From positions 1 to 34,140 of the forward strand of contig JAIBFE010000241.1 in assembly GCA_019459705.1 (NCBI GenBank): a stretch of 34,140 bases of DNA, written 5' to 3'. This document shows positions 1-8,574 of this stretch, piece after piece. The position numbers and the translations under genes are program-made. How positions within the stretch are numbered: position 1 is the first letter of the stretch; each line of letters starts with the position of its first letter. The notes below the pieces were generated by a model. The model was not told the origin of the DNA. It did not search any database and was given only the letters and a program-made list of their open reading frames with translations. This DNA is from Thiobacillus sp. Its GTDB lineage: Bacteria; Pseudomonadota; Gammaproteobacteria; Burkholderiales; Thiobacillaceae.

Positions 1-323
1 TGCGGCATCGGGCCTTCGACGGCGTCGACCAGCAGCACCACGCCATCGACCATGCCGAGCACGCGCTCGACTTCGCCACCGAAGTCGGCGTGGCCGGGGG
101 TGTCGACGATGTTGATGTGGTATTCGCCGTAAGTGATCGCGGTGTTCTTCGCCAGAATGGTGATGCCGCGTTCCTTTTCCAGGTCGTTGGAATCCATCAC
201 CCGCTCGTCAACCGCCTGGTTGTCGCGGAAGGTGCCGGACTGTTTGAGAAGCTGGTCGACCAGCGTGGTTTTGCCATGGTCGACGTGCGCGATGATGGCA
301 ATGTTGCGGAGCTTGCGGGACAT
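1..323 (-). CDS. typA: Translational GTPase TypA/BipA, N-terminal part (truncated by window edge)
   Basis: Reverse-strand reading [32 protein letters not shown]...[34 protein letters not shown]; GTPase G1 (AHVDHGKTT) and G3 (DTPGH) motifs typical of TypA/BipA. Confidence 0.95.
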   Translation of the reverse strand, partial: MSRKLRNIAIIAHVDHGKTTLVDQLLKQSGTFRDNQAVDERVMDSNDLEKERGITILAKNTAITYGEYHINIVDTPGHADFGGEVERVLGMVDGVVLLVDAVEGPMP

Positions 324-377
324 GATGGGGTGCCGGATTGCGGGAAACCCAGCATTATATCAGGGTTTTTTGACTAT

Positions 378-1634
378 TTATTGTGCAAGCGGGTGGGCAT
401 CGATTCGCGCGTCGATGCGGTCGATGATTTTCAGGTAGCGGGGGCTGCCTATCGGGCCGTAGCGGCGGTTGAACTCGGCCTGCGGCATGAACTCCGGGAG
501 GTCGCGAAAATCCGGCAGCAGGTCGGCGTCGCTGCGGGCGGCGGCCAGCCGCTGCCGCACCTGCGCCGCCGCTTCGCCGGTGGCGCGCTCGCCAAGTCTG
601 ACGCCGGCACGGTTGGCGGCCAGGTCGGTGAAACTGAAGCCCGAGCCCTTGTTGGCGTCCTCTTCTTCCTTGATCAGGCCGATGGCGTTGGCCAGCCGGC
701 TGCCGCCGTTGACAGTCAGCGCGGCGGAAATCATGAAGTGTTCGGCAAAATCTCGCCGCCCATGTAGCGACAGCAGCACACGCGGCGCCCTGCGGATCGA
801 TTTGCTGTCGCCTTCCAGCAGTCTGGGCAGGCTGATGCCGGAAAGATAGGCGGCGAGGGCAGTGAGCGCTGCGCGGTTTTCCTCGGCTGCGTCGCCGCTA
901 TTCTGCTGCGCATGGTCAAACAGCGGCGCGATGACGCTGACCAGCGGCACTGTGCTGCCACGCGAATGAGGTTTCAGGAGCGCATCCAGCTTCTCGGCAT
1001 AGCCCAGCATGCGTGCCTGGTCTTCCGGCGCAATCAGCAGTTCGGCGCTTTTGCGTTCAAGCTGGGTCAGCAGTTCAGGGTGCCAGCGGTAGTCCAGAGT
1101 GGCCTGGTTTTCGTCAAAATTCACCTGGGAAAATGCGTCGGCAAGCGAAGTGTAGGTTTCGTCGCGGCGCAGCCAGCGGTGCGCCAGGCGTGCCATATTG
1201 TCGGCCAGCGTGCCCGGTAGCGGCAGGCTGCCGAGTTGCAGGCTCTGGATGCGGATGCCGTTGGGCACATCGGCAACCTCGGCGGTGAGGTTGAGATAGC
1301 GGCCAAACGGATTGGACGGCACGGCCAGGGTGGCGGTCAGCGTGGCCAGGCCAGGCGTGAGTTCGGCGGCGATGCCGTTGACCTGGCGCAATTCGACCGC
1401 GTAATTGAGCAGGCGGTTGAGTTCTGCCTCGTCGAGCTGGATGGTCTGAATCACGTCGGGCGTCTGGCGGCGCGGGTCGTGCTTCTGGAACAGGGATTTG
1501 ATCCAGGCCAGATCGGTGCGGCGAAATTCGCTGGGCGGCTCGATTGCCGGTGCGTCGTCCAGCATCAGCCAGGGCAGCGCGATGAGCCCGGCCAGCATGA
1601 CAAACAATGCGCTCCACCCGATAAGCCGTTTCAT
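378..1634 (-). CDS. Conserved hypothetical protein with N-terminal membrane anchor
   Basis: 418-aa ORF; N-terminal hydrophobic helix (LIGWSALFVMLAGLIALPWLML); no domain recognised with certainty. Confidence 0.8.
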   Translation of the reverse strand: MKRLIGWSALFVMLAGLIALPWLMLDDAPAIEPPSEFRRTDLAWIKSLFQKHDPRRQTPDVIQTIQLDEAELNRLLNYAVELRQVNGIAAELTPGLATLTATLAVPSNPFGRYLNLTAEVADVPNGIRIQSLQLGSLPLPGTLADNMARLAHRWLRRDETYTSLADAFSQVNFDENQATLDYRWHPELLTQLERKSAELLIAPEDQARMLGYAEKLDALLKPHSRGSTVPLVSVIAPLFDHAQQNSGDAAEENRAALTALAAYLSGISLPRLLEGDSKSIRRAPRVLLSLHGRRDFAEHFMISAALTVNGGSRLANAIGLIKEEEDANKGSGFSFTDLAANRAGVRLGERATGEAAAQVRQRLAAARSDADLLPDFRDLPEFMPQAEFNRRYGPIGSPRYLKIIDRIDARIDAHPLAQ

Positions 1635-1635
1635 G

Positions 1636-2016
1636 TCATTGCGGCTGGTTGCGCATGAAATCGGCGGTCTTGAAAAAGGCCGCGGTCAGTTCCTGCTGCA
1701 TGGCGGGATCCACGTCCACATCCTGCATGGCGCGGATCATGCAGCCCATCCACTGGTCGCGCTCGGCTTCGCCGATGACAAACGGCATGTGACGGCGGCG
1801 CAGAAACGGGTGGCCGAAACGGTCGGTGTATTCCGGCGGGCCGCCGGTCCAGCCGGAGAGGAACCAGGCGAGTTTGTTGCGTGATTCGGTGAGGTCGGCC
1901 GGGTGCAGCTTGCGGATGCCGTAGTAATCGGGGTCTTCGTCCATCAGGTCGTAAAAGCGGTCGACCAGCCGACGGATGACTTCACCGCCGCCGAGGCGCT
2001 CGTAATGCGTCTGCAT
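1636..2016 (-). CDS. Truncated-hemoglobin-like globin (group II type)
   Basis: Internal start MQTHYERLGGGEVIRRLVDRFYDLMDEDP...; features ERLGG, FYDLM and FLSGWTGGPPEYTDRFGHPFLRRRHMPFVIG are typical of group II truncated globins. The longer ORF to 2376 overlaps purT antisense/out of frame. Confidence 0.88.
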   Translation of the reverse strand: MQTHYERLGGGEVIRRLVDRFYDLMDEDPDYYGIRKLHPADLTESRNKLAWFLSGWTGGPPEYTDRFGHPFLRRRHMPFVIGEAERDQWMGCMIRAMQDVDVDPAMQQELTAAFFKTADFMRNQPQ

Positions 2017-2018
2017 GT

Positions 2019-3215
2019 TCACCCTTTGACCGGCCTGACGGCTGCGGCCGCCGCCTTGGCATGGGTGCGGGCATCGTCCGTGGTGGTGGCCGTGGCGAGT
2101 GCGACGCCCATGCGGCGGCGGGCAAAGGCCTGCGGCTTGCCGAATAGCCGGATATCGATGCCAGGCGTGCGCAAGGCATCCGCAACACCTTCGAAGGCGA
2201 TGCTGGTCGCATCCATGCCGCCGTAGATCACCGCTGATGCGCCGGGTTCGCGCAAGGATACGTCGACCGGTAGGCCGAGAATGGCACGTGCGTGCAGTTC
2301 GAATTCGTTCTGCCGTTGCGTCGCCATCGTCACCATGCCGGTGTCGTGTGGGCGTGGGCTGACTTCGGAAAACCACACGGTGTCACCCTTGACGAAGAGC
2401 TCAACGCCGAAAATTCCGCGTCCGCCAAGGTTGCCGGTGACGGCGGCGGCGATCGCTTGGGCATCCTGCAACGCCGCGGCAGACATTGCCTGCGGCTGCC
2501 ACGATTCGACGTAATCGCCCTTGACCTGCACGTGGCCGATGGGCTCGCAGAAATGCGTCTCGACCTGGCCCGATGCACCAAGCGCGCGCACGGTCAGCAG
2601 CGTGATCTCGTAGTCGAAATCGATGACGCCCTCGACAATGACGCGACCCTTGTTGACCCGTCCGCCTGCAGAGGCGTAATCCCAGGCCGTCCCCAGCTGG
2701 CTGGCGTCGTCGACTTTCGATTGGCCCTTGCCGGATGACGACATCACCGGCTTGACGATCACCGGGTAGCCCAGCTTCTCCGCGGCGGCGGTCATCTCGG
2801 CGAGGCTGTCGGCAAACACATAGGGCGAGGTCAGGAGATTCAGCGTCTCGGCGGCAAGCCGGCGGATGCCTTCGCGGTTCATGGTGAGGTTGGCGGCGCG
2901 CGCGGTCGGGATGACTTCGGCCAGCCCGGCGGCCTCGATCTCCAGCAGGGTTTCGGTGGCGATGGCTTCGATCTCCGGCACCACCAGATGCGGCTTTTCC
3001 GCCTCGATCAGCGCGCGCAGGGCTGTGCCGTCACTCATGTCGATGACGTGCGCACGGTGGGCCACCTGATGGCCGGGCGCATTGTCATAGCGGTCGACCG
3101 CGATGACTTCGACGCCTAGACGCTGCAGCGCGATGATGACCTCCTTGCCGAGTTCGCCCGCGCCAAGCAGCATGACGCGGGTGGCGGACGGAGAAAGCGG
3201 GGTGCCGAGACGCAT
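2019..3215 (-). CDS. purT: Formate-dependent phosphoribosylglycinamide formyltransferase (GAR transformylase 2)
   Basis: 398 aa; [60 protein letters not shown] is classic PurT; ATP-grasp body [13 protein letters not shown]. Confidence 0.97.
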   Translation of the reverse strand: MRLGTPLSPSATRVMLLGAGELGKEVIIALQRLGVEVIAVDRYDNAPGHQVAHRAHVIDMSDGTALRALIEAEKPHLVVPEIEAIATETLLEIEAAGLAEVIPTARAANLTMNREGIRRLAAETLNLLTSPYVFADSLAEMTAAAEKLGYPVIVKPVMSSSGKGQSKVDDASQLGTAWDYASAGGRVNKGRVIVEGVIDFDYEITLLTVRALGASGQVETHFCEPIGHVQVKGDYVESWQPQAMSAAALQDAQAIAAAVTGNLGGRGIFGVELFVKGDTVWFSEVSPRPHDTGMVTMATQRQNEFELHARAILGLPVDVSLREPGASAVIYGGMDATSIAFEGVADALRTPGIDIRLFGKPQAFARRRMGVALATATTTDDARTHAKAAAAAVRPVKG

Positions 3216-3252
3216 GGACGGATCCTGATCAAAAAAACGATTTTACCGTGGC

Positions 3253-4836
3253 TTACAGATGTTCCTCGATCGGCAGCGCCTGCAGCACGCGCAGCAAGCC
3301 GCGCTGGATCGGCGTGGTTCCCGGTTCGATGTCCGTGATGCGCGTCAGGCCCTCGTGGATGTCGTGCCACTGCAGGTGTCTGTCCGCTTTCCCGTCGACG
3401 GTCTCGACGTCGAGTTGCGGCCGGTAGCTGCGCTCGGGGCGCATCGCGTCCTCGGCGATGACGGTGACCTGGCGCGCCAGTTCGGGCGAATGGATGACCA
3501 GGCCCATTTCGGTATTGAGCAGCGCCGAGCGCGGGTCGAAGTTGAAGCTGCCGATGAAGACGTGCTCGTCGTCGAACACGAAGGTCTTGGCGTGCAGGCT
3601 GGCGCGCGACGAGCCGCTGCCGAGGTCGCGCAGGCGGCCGCCGGTGGGTTCGGCGACCGGCTTCAGTTCGTACAGGCCGACGCCGGCCTCGAGCAGCGGG
3701 ATCCGATAGTTCGCATAGCCGGCATGCACCACCGGCACGTCGCTGGCGGCGTAGGCGTTGGTCAGCACATCGACCCGCACGCCCTGGCTGCGCCAGTATT
3801 CAAAATACGCCATGCCGGTGGCGCCGGGCACGAAATAGGGCGAAACGATGAGTGCGCGCCGGCTGGGGTCGACACCCAGCCCGGCAAGTTGCCCGATCAG
3901 CAGCTTGGACGTCGATTTGCTGCGCTTCAGTACCTTCTCCGGCGGGTCGACGATGAGGTCGGCGCGTGCGATCTGCCAAGGGGTTTTCCCGGTCAGCAGT
4001 CCAGGGATGGGATCGGCAGCCGTCAGCGCGCGGCCATAGTCGCTGCCAAGCCGCTCGCTGCGGAACTGCTGCAGGCGGCGGCTGGCACGCTGCAGCCGAA
4101 TGTCGCCGGGATTGACCGGCAGGGCCGAGGCCGGCACCGCAGCCTGGCTGTTCCAGTACTGGTCGAACGACTGCGACAACTCGTCGACGATCGCGCCTGC
4201 AGCGATGACGTCGAGGTCGATGAAGGCGATGTCGTGGTGGGCGCTGAAATACTCGTCGCCGATGTTGCGCCCGCCGGCGATGCCGATCTGGTTGTCGGCG
4301 ATGAAGACCTTGTTGTGCATGCGGCGGACCAGCCGGACGTTCTCGCGCAGGGCCTGCCAGCCCTTCACGAACAGATTGGCGCTGCGGGTATGGAAGGGAT
4401 TGAATAGCCGCACCTGGATGTTGGGATGGGCGTTGAGCGTGGCGAGCCGCACTTCCTTGTCAGCGGTGTCGATGTCGTCGATCAGCACGCGCACGCGCAC
4501 GCCGCGTTCGGCTGCGGCAAGCAAGGCGGCGGCGACCAGTTTTCCGGAGGTGTCGTGATGAAACAGGTAATACTGGACGTCGAGCGTCCGGGTGGCGCGC
4601 TGCGCCAGCGCCAGCCGAGCGGCGAGCGCGGCGTGGCCGCCGTGCAGCAGGTGAAAACCCGATTCGCCCGGCGGAATATGCATATCCAGACGCGATTTCA
4701 GTGGGCTGTCGACCTGGTTCAGAGCGGCATGCGAGGGGGGGCGCTCGGTGTCCAGCCTGAGCGTAGGCGCGCAGCCGGCGAGCGCCAGCAACGCGGCGAG
4801 GGCGAAGCTCACCCGCGCGTCAGGCGATATTCTCAT
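3253..4836 (-). CDS. Phospholipase D family lipoprotein (cardiolipin synthase C-like)
   Basis: Two HKD motifs (HNKVFIADNQIGIAGGRNIGDEY; HAKTFVFDDEHVFIGSFNFDPRS); lipoprotein signal MRISPDARVSFALAALLALAGC. Start set at internal Met (MRIS) rather than 4854. Confidence 0.88.
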   Translation of the reverse strand: MRISPDARVSFALAALLALAGCAPTLRLDTERPPSHAALNQVDSPLKSRLDMHIPPGESGFHLLHGGHAALAARLALAQRATRTLDVQYYLFHHDTSGKLVAAALLAAAERGVRVRVLIDDIDTADKEVRLATLNAHPNIQVRLFNPFHTRSANLFVKGWQALRENVRLVRRMHNKVFIADNQIGIAGGRNIGDEYFSAHHDIAFIDLDVIAAGAIVDELSQSFDQYWNSQAAVPASALPVNPGDIRLQRASRRLQQFRSERLGSDYGRALTAADPIPGLLTGKTPWQIARADLIVDPPEKVLKRSKSTSKLLIGQLAGLGVDPSRRALIVSPYFVPGATGMAYFEYWRSQGVRVDVLTNAYAASDVPVVHAGYANYRIPLLEAGVGLYELKPVAEPTGGRLRDLGSGSSRASLHAKTFVFDDEHVFIGSFNFDPRSALLNTEMGLVIHSPELARQVTVIAEDAMRPERSYRPQLDVETVDGKADRHLQWHDIHEGLTRITDIEPGTTPIQRGLLRVLQALPIEEHL

Positions 4837-5380
4837 CGAGACGCCACCAGGCAAAATGGGGGCCGGGATCGGTCTTGCGGCCCGGTGCGATGTCGCTGTG
4901 CCCTACCACTGCCCGAATCGGGTAGGCCTGCTTCAGCACGTTCACCAGCGGGGCCAGGGTTGCGTACTGAACTTCGGTGAAAGGCAGGTCATCGGTGCCT
5001 TCGAGCTCGATGCCGATGGAAAAATCGTTGCAGCATTCGTGTTCCTGCCAGGTCGACACCCCGGCGTGCCAGGCGCGCCGGGTGCACGGCACAAACTGGA
5101 TCAGCGTGCCGTCGCGGCGGATCAGGAAATGGGCCGACACCCTGAGACCGCGGATACCCTGGTAATACGGATGCGCATCCCAGTCGAGCCGATTGGTGAA
5201 AAGTTCGATGATCGCATCGCCGTCGAAGACGCCCGGCGGCAGCGAGATGTTGTGGATGACAACGAGTTCGATCGCCATGCCCTCCGGGCGCGCGTCGCAA
5301 TTGGGCGAGGGCAGCTGGCGGGCGGTGGAGAGCCAGCCGGAAGCATCGAGGACGTCGGAGTGGGGCGAGGAAATCGACAT
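4820..5380 (-). CDS. ampD: 1,6-anhydro-N-acetylmuramyl-L-alanine amidase AmpD
   Basis: VVIHNISLPPGVF, HFLIRRDGTLIQFVPCTRRAWHAGVS, CNDFSIGIELEGTDDLPFTEVQY, VGHSDIAPGRKTDPGPHF: typical AmpD zinc amidase motifs. Confidence 0.96.
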   Translation of the reverse strand: MSISSPHSDVLDASGWLSTARQLPSPNCDARPEGMAIELVVIHNISLPPGVFDGDAIIELFTNRLDWDAHPYYQGIRGLRVSAHFLIRRDGTLIQFVPCTRRAWHAGVSTWQEHECCNDFSIGIELEGTDDLPFTEVQYATLAPLVNVLKQAYPIRAVVGHSDIAPGRKTDPGPHFAWWRLDENIA

Positions 5381-5468
5381 GGCGCAAGCTTACTCGACCA
5401 CCGCGAAGTCTGGAAACATCGGCGTCGAGGCCGTAGACTGCCGACTTCGTTTGATTTCGCTATCCGTC

Positions 5469-6014
5469 ATGACGCCGCCTGAAGCGCAACAACTGCTGGA
5501 CACTGCCGAGTGCGTTGCGTCCGCCGACGCCGTGCAGGCGGTGATCAACCGCTTGGCCAGTGACATTACCCATACACTGGCCGGCGAGTTTCCGCTGGTG
5601 CTGGCGGTGATGGGCGGCGCGGTGGTGTTTGCCGGACAGCTATTGCCGCGGCTGAATTTCCCGCTGGAGTTCGATTATCTGCACGTGACGCGCTATCGCG
5701 GTACCACCCAGGGCGGCGAGATGGAGTGGCGGGTGCTGCCGGGACAAAACGTGGTAGGCCGCAGCGTGCTGGTGCTGGATGACATTCTCGACGAGGGGGA
5801 AACCCTGGCGGCGATCCGCGACAAGCTCCTGCACATGGGCGCGACACGGGTGTGGTCAGCCGTGCTGACCAACAAGGACAACGGCCTCGCCAAACCGATC
5901 CGCGCCGATTTTGTAGGCCTGGACGTGCCAGACCGCTATGTGTTCGGTTGCGGCATGGATGCTTACGGACTGTGGCGCAACCTGCCCGCCATTTACGCTT
6001 TGAAGGATAAATAA
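5469..6014 (+). CDS. Hypoxanthine(-guanine) phosphoribosyltransferase
   Basis: Starting MTPPEAQQLLDTAE...; PRPP-binding motif VLVLDDILDEGETL and GAVVFAGQLLPRL. Upstream part of the ORF (from 5193) is antisense to ampD. Confidence 0.92.
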   Translation: MTPPEAQQLLDTAECVASADAVQAVINRLASDITHTLAGEFPLVLAVMGGAVVFAGQLLPRLNFPLEFDYLHVTRYRGTTQGGEMEWRVLPGQNVVGRSVLVLDDILDEGETLAAIRDKLLHMGATRVWSAVLTNKDNGLAKPIRADFVGLDVPDRYVFGCGMDAYGLWRNLPAIYALKDK

Positions 6015-6015
6015 T

Positions 6016-6777
6016 ATGTTGGGAATCATCGGCGGAACCGGGTTGACCCAGCTCGCCAATCTGGAAATCACCCACCGTCAGGTGGCACGCTCGCCATACG
6101 GCGAACCTTCGGGTGCGCTCACCTTCGGCCGCATCTGCGGACAGGAAGTGATTTTTCTTGCACGCCATGGCTACGGCCATACCATTCCACCACACGAGGT
6201 GAACTATCGTGCCAACCTGTGGGCGCTGAAGGACCATGGCGTTGATCGCGTGGTGTCGGTGGCCACCGTCGGCGGCATCCATCCCGAATTGATCCCCGGC
6301 ACGCTGGTCATCCCGAACCAGATCATCGACTACACGCATGGTCGCGCCGCGACGTATTTTGTCGAAAATGGCAAACCGGTCACGCATCAGGATTTCACGT
6401 TTCCCTATTGCAGTGCCATGCGAACTGCATTGCTGCAAGCCGCAGTCAGCGCCGGCATCAGCCTGCGCGACGGGGGTGTGTATGGCGTGGCGCAGGGGCC
6501 GCGCCTGGAGACGGCGGCCGAAATCAACCGCATGGAACGCGACGGCGCCGACATGGTGGGAATGACCGGCATGCCCGAAGCCTATCTGGCGCGCGAACTG
6601 GCGCTCTGCTACGCGACGGTGGGAGCGGTGGTGAATTACGCCGCCGGGCGCGGTTTGTCGGCCGACGGCATCCAGATGGAAGAGATTCAGCCCGTGCTGG
6701 GGGAAGTGATGCTGCAGGTGCGGCATTTGCTGGAACAGTTGGTGACCAACGACGCTGCCGGGCTGTGCAGCTTCTGA
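6016..6777 (+). CDS. S-methyl-5'-thioinosine phosphorylase (MTAP/PNP superfamily)
   Basis: MLGIIGGTGLTQLANLE, ARHGYGHTIPPHEVNYRANLWALK, VYGVAQGPRLETAAEI, MVGMTGMPEAYLARELALCYA; resembles my recollection of the characterised Pseudomonas MTI phosphorylase. Confidence 0.87.
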   Translation: MLGIIGGTGLTQLANLEITHRQVARSPYGEPSGALTFGRICGQEVIFLARHGYGHTIPPHEVNYRANLWALKDHGVDRVVSVATVGGIHPELIPGTLVIPNQIIDYTHGRAATYFVENGKPVTHQDFTFPYCSAMRTALLQAAVSAGISLRDGGVYGVAQGPRLETAAEINRMERDGADMVGMTGMPEAYLARELALCYATVGAVVNYAAGRGLSADGIQMEEIQPVLGEVMLQVRHLLEQLVTNDAAGLCSF

Positions 6778-6784
6778 GTGCGTG

Positions 6785-7507
6785 ATGAAGCTTTACCGTG
6801 TCTTGCAGTCGCAGGGGTTCGGCTCGCGCAAGGGCAGCATGGTGCGCATCAGGGCAGGCGAAGTCGCGGTCAACGGCGTGGTCTGCGATGACCCCGAGGC
6901 CGAGGTCGACCTGTCCGGACTGGAACTGACGCTTGACGGCCTCACCTGGCCGTATCGCGAAAAGGCCTACGTGCTGATGCACAAGCCGGCTGGCTACGAA
7001 TGCTCGCATCATCCCAGCCATCACCCCAGCGTGTTTTCCCTGTTGCCGCCGCATCTGCTGCAGCGCGGCGCGCAATGCGTGGGGCGTCTCGACCAGGACA
7101 CCACCGGCCTGCTGCTGTTTTCGGACGACGGCCAGTTCATTCACCGCATGATCTCGCCGAAAAAAAGCGTAGCCAAGGTCTACCGTGCCGTGTGTGCCGA
7201 CCCGGTGAGCGACGCCATGCTGGACGTCCTGCGCGGCGGCGTTCAACTCAACGACGAGCCGGCGCTGATTGCCGCGCTGGCGTGCGACAGGCTCGACACA
7301 CGCACGCTGCGCCTGACGCTGGCCGAGGGCAAATACCACCAGGTCAAGCGCATGATCGGCGCCACCGGCAACCGGGTCGAGGCGCTGCACCGCGAAGCCA
7401 TCGGCCACTATGCCTTGCCGGCAGACCTGCCGCCCGGCAGCTGGTGCTGGCTGGAGCCGGAAGATCTGAAACAGCTGGAGCAGCCATGGCGATCCGTGAT
7501 GTCCTGA
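6785..7507 (+). CDS. rsuA: 16S rRNA pseudouridine(516) synthase, RsuA family
   Basis: S4-like N-terminus, [13 protein letters not shown], catalytic [37 protein letters not shown] at 6782 is an equally possible start. Confidence 0.9.
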   Translation: MKLYRVLQSQGFGSRKGSMVRIRAGEVAVNGVVCDDPEAEVDLSGLELTLDGLTWPYREKAYVLMHKPAGYECSHHPSHHPSVFSLLPPHLLQRGAQCVGRLDQDTTGLLLFSDDGQFIHRMISPKKSVAKVYRAVCADPVSDAMLDVLRGGVQLNDEPALIAALACDRLDTRTLRLTLAEGKYHQVKRMIGATGNRVEALHREAIGHYALPADLPPGSWCWLEPEDLKQLEQPWRSVMS

Positions 7508-8019
7508 AAATGGGTGACCCGCGCCTGCTGGAACCGGCGCGCCCGGTGGAGGATTTTGCCTCGCTCGAACTGGCGCACCTGTTTGTCGACATGCACGACA
7601 CCATGCGCTCGCTCAACGGCGCCGGACTGGCGGCGCCGCAAATCGGCGTCGGCCTGCAGGTGGTGATCTTCGGGGTTGACCTCAATCCGCGTTATCCGGA
7701 TGCGGAAAGCGTGCCGTTCACGGTGCTCATCAATCCTGTGTTGACGCCCCTGTCCGACGCGATGGAGGAAGGCTGGGAGGGCTGTCTGTCGGTGCCCGGC
7801 ATGCGCGGGCTGGTGCCGCGCCACACTGCTTTGCGCTACCAGGGCTTCGACGCGGCGGGTCAGCCGATCGACCGCAGCGTGAGCGATTTTCACGCCCGCG
7901 TGGTGCAGCACGAAGTCGATCATCTGCGCGGCATTCTGTACCCGATGCGAATCCGCGACCTGCGCTATTTCGGTTTTACCGAGACCCTGTTCCCGGGGCA
8001 AAACCTGCAGGACGATTGA
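7486..8019 (+). CDS. def: Peptide deformylase
   Basis: [21 protein letters not shown]; motifs [32 protein letters not shown]. Overlaps the end of the rsuA-like gene. Confidence 0.97.
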   Translation: MAIRDVLKMGDPRLLEPARPVEDFASLELAHLFVDMHDTMRSLNGAGLAAPQIGVGLQVVIFGVDLNPRYPDAESVPFTVLINPVLTPLSDAMEEGWEGCLSVPGMRGLVPRHTALRYQGFDAAGQPIDRSVSDFHARVVQHEVDHLRGILYPMRIRDLRYFGFTETLFPGQNLQDD

Positions 8020-8057
8020 CGGGGTTTCGACGCTTTCGGGCACGATTTTAGCTAGCC

Positions 8058-8084
8058 TAAAGTTGCTTCTGTCCTCGCCGCTAA
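8058..8084 (+). promoter_or_regulatory. Candidate sigma-28 (FliA) promoter TAAAGTTG-N11-GCCGCTAA
   Basis: Direct read: TAAAGTTG CTTCTGTCCTC GCCGCTAA; consensus TAAAGTTT-N11-GCCGATAA, 2 mismatches in 16, exact 11-bp spacer, 53 bp upstream of the ATG at 8137. Confidence 0.75.
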
Positions 8085-8136
8085 CTTGTTACGTAACCGT
8101 GGGCGAGGTGCCCCGGCACAGGCAGCAAGGACAACA

Positions 8137-8520
8137 ATGAGCCCGGAACACAAGATCCAGCCGACCCCGCGCCGCATCAATCACGCCACCGTGATGATGA
8201 GCGAGGCGGCCCAGCTCGACGACATCGCCGCCCAACTGATGGCAGTGCAGCGCCACTGGAACGATCCCGACCGCGAATTCCATCTGGCCGCTGCGCTGGC
8301 GGCCAGCCGTAGCGCCTGGCATGCCATTCAGACCGCGCTGGCCGAAGGTGTGCTGACGCTGCCGCCGGATGTGCAGCACAACGTGCTGATTCTGTCGGTG
8401 TATGCCGACAGCAAAATCAATATCTGCGAAATCAGCCCCAGCGCCGACGTGCTGGGCAGCCTCATTTCCCTTACCCGCACCCTGGCGGGCAGCCTGAAGG
8501 AATGGCGGGTGGCGGCATGA
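8137..8520 (+). CDS. FlaF-like flagellar regulatory protein (putative)
   Basis: MSPEHKIQPTPRRINHATVMMSEAAQLDDIAAQLMAVQRHW...ALAASRSAWHAIQTALAEGVLTLPPDVQHNVLILSVYADSKINICEISPSADVLGSLISLTRTLAGSL; residue pattern matches FlaF (A-NR-LW...LP...R..I+.LS+.V......L+..NR.+..GL). Supported by the sigma-28-like promoter. Confidence 0.62.
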   Translation: MSPEHKIQPTPRRINHATVMMSEAAQLDDIAAQLMAVQRHWNDPDREFHLAAALAASRSAWHAIQTALAEGVLTLPPDVQHNVLILSVYADSKINICEISPSADVLGSLISLTRTLAGSLKEWRVAA

Positions 8521-8574
8521 GTCACCCGGCGAGGGCCCCGCGCAGCGGGATCGACGGCCAGACGAATGCCGCCC
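8515..8574. repeat. 60-bp perfect direct repeat, copy 1
   Basis: GCATGAGTCACCCGGCGAGGGCCCCGCGCAGCGGGATCGACGGCCAGACGAATGCCGCCC; identical to 8626-8685; internal hairpin CCCGC-GCA-GCGGG. Confidence 0.97.

Noticed and set aside
3259-4407. 382-aa plus-strand ORF
   Set aside because: Antisense to the phospholipase D-like gene.
5566-6726. 386-aa minus-strand ORF
   Set aside because: Antisense to the phosphoribosyltransferase and MTI phosphorylase genes.
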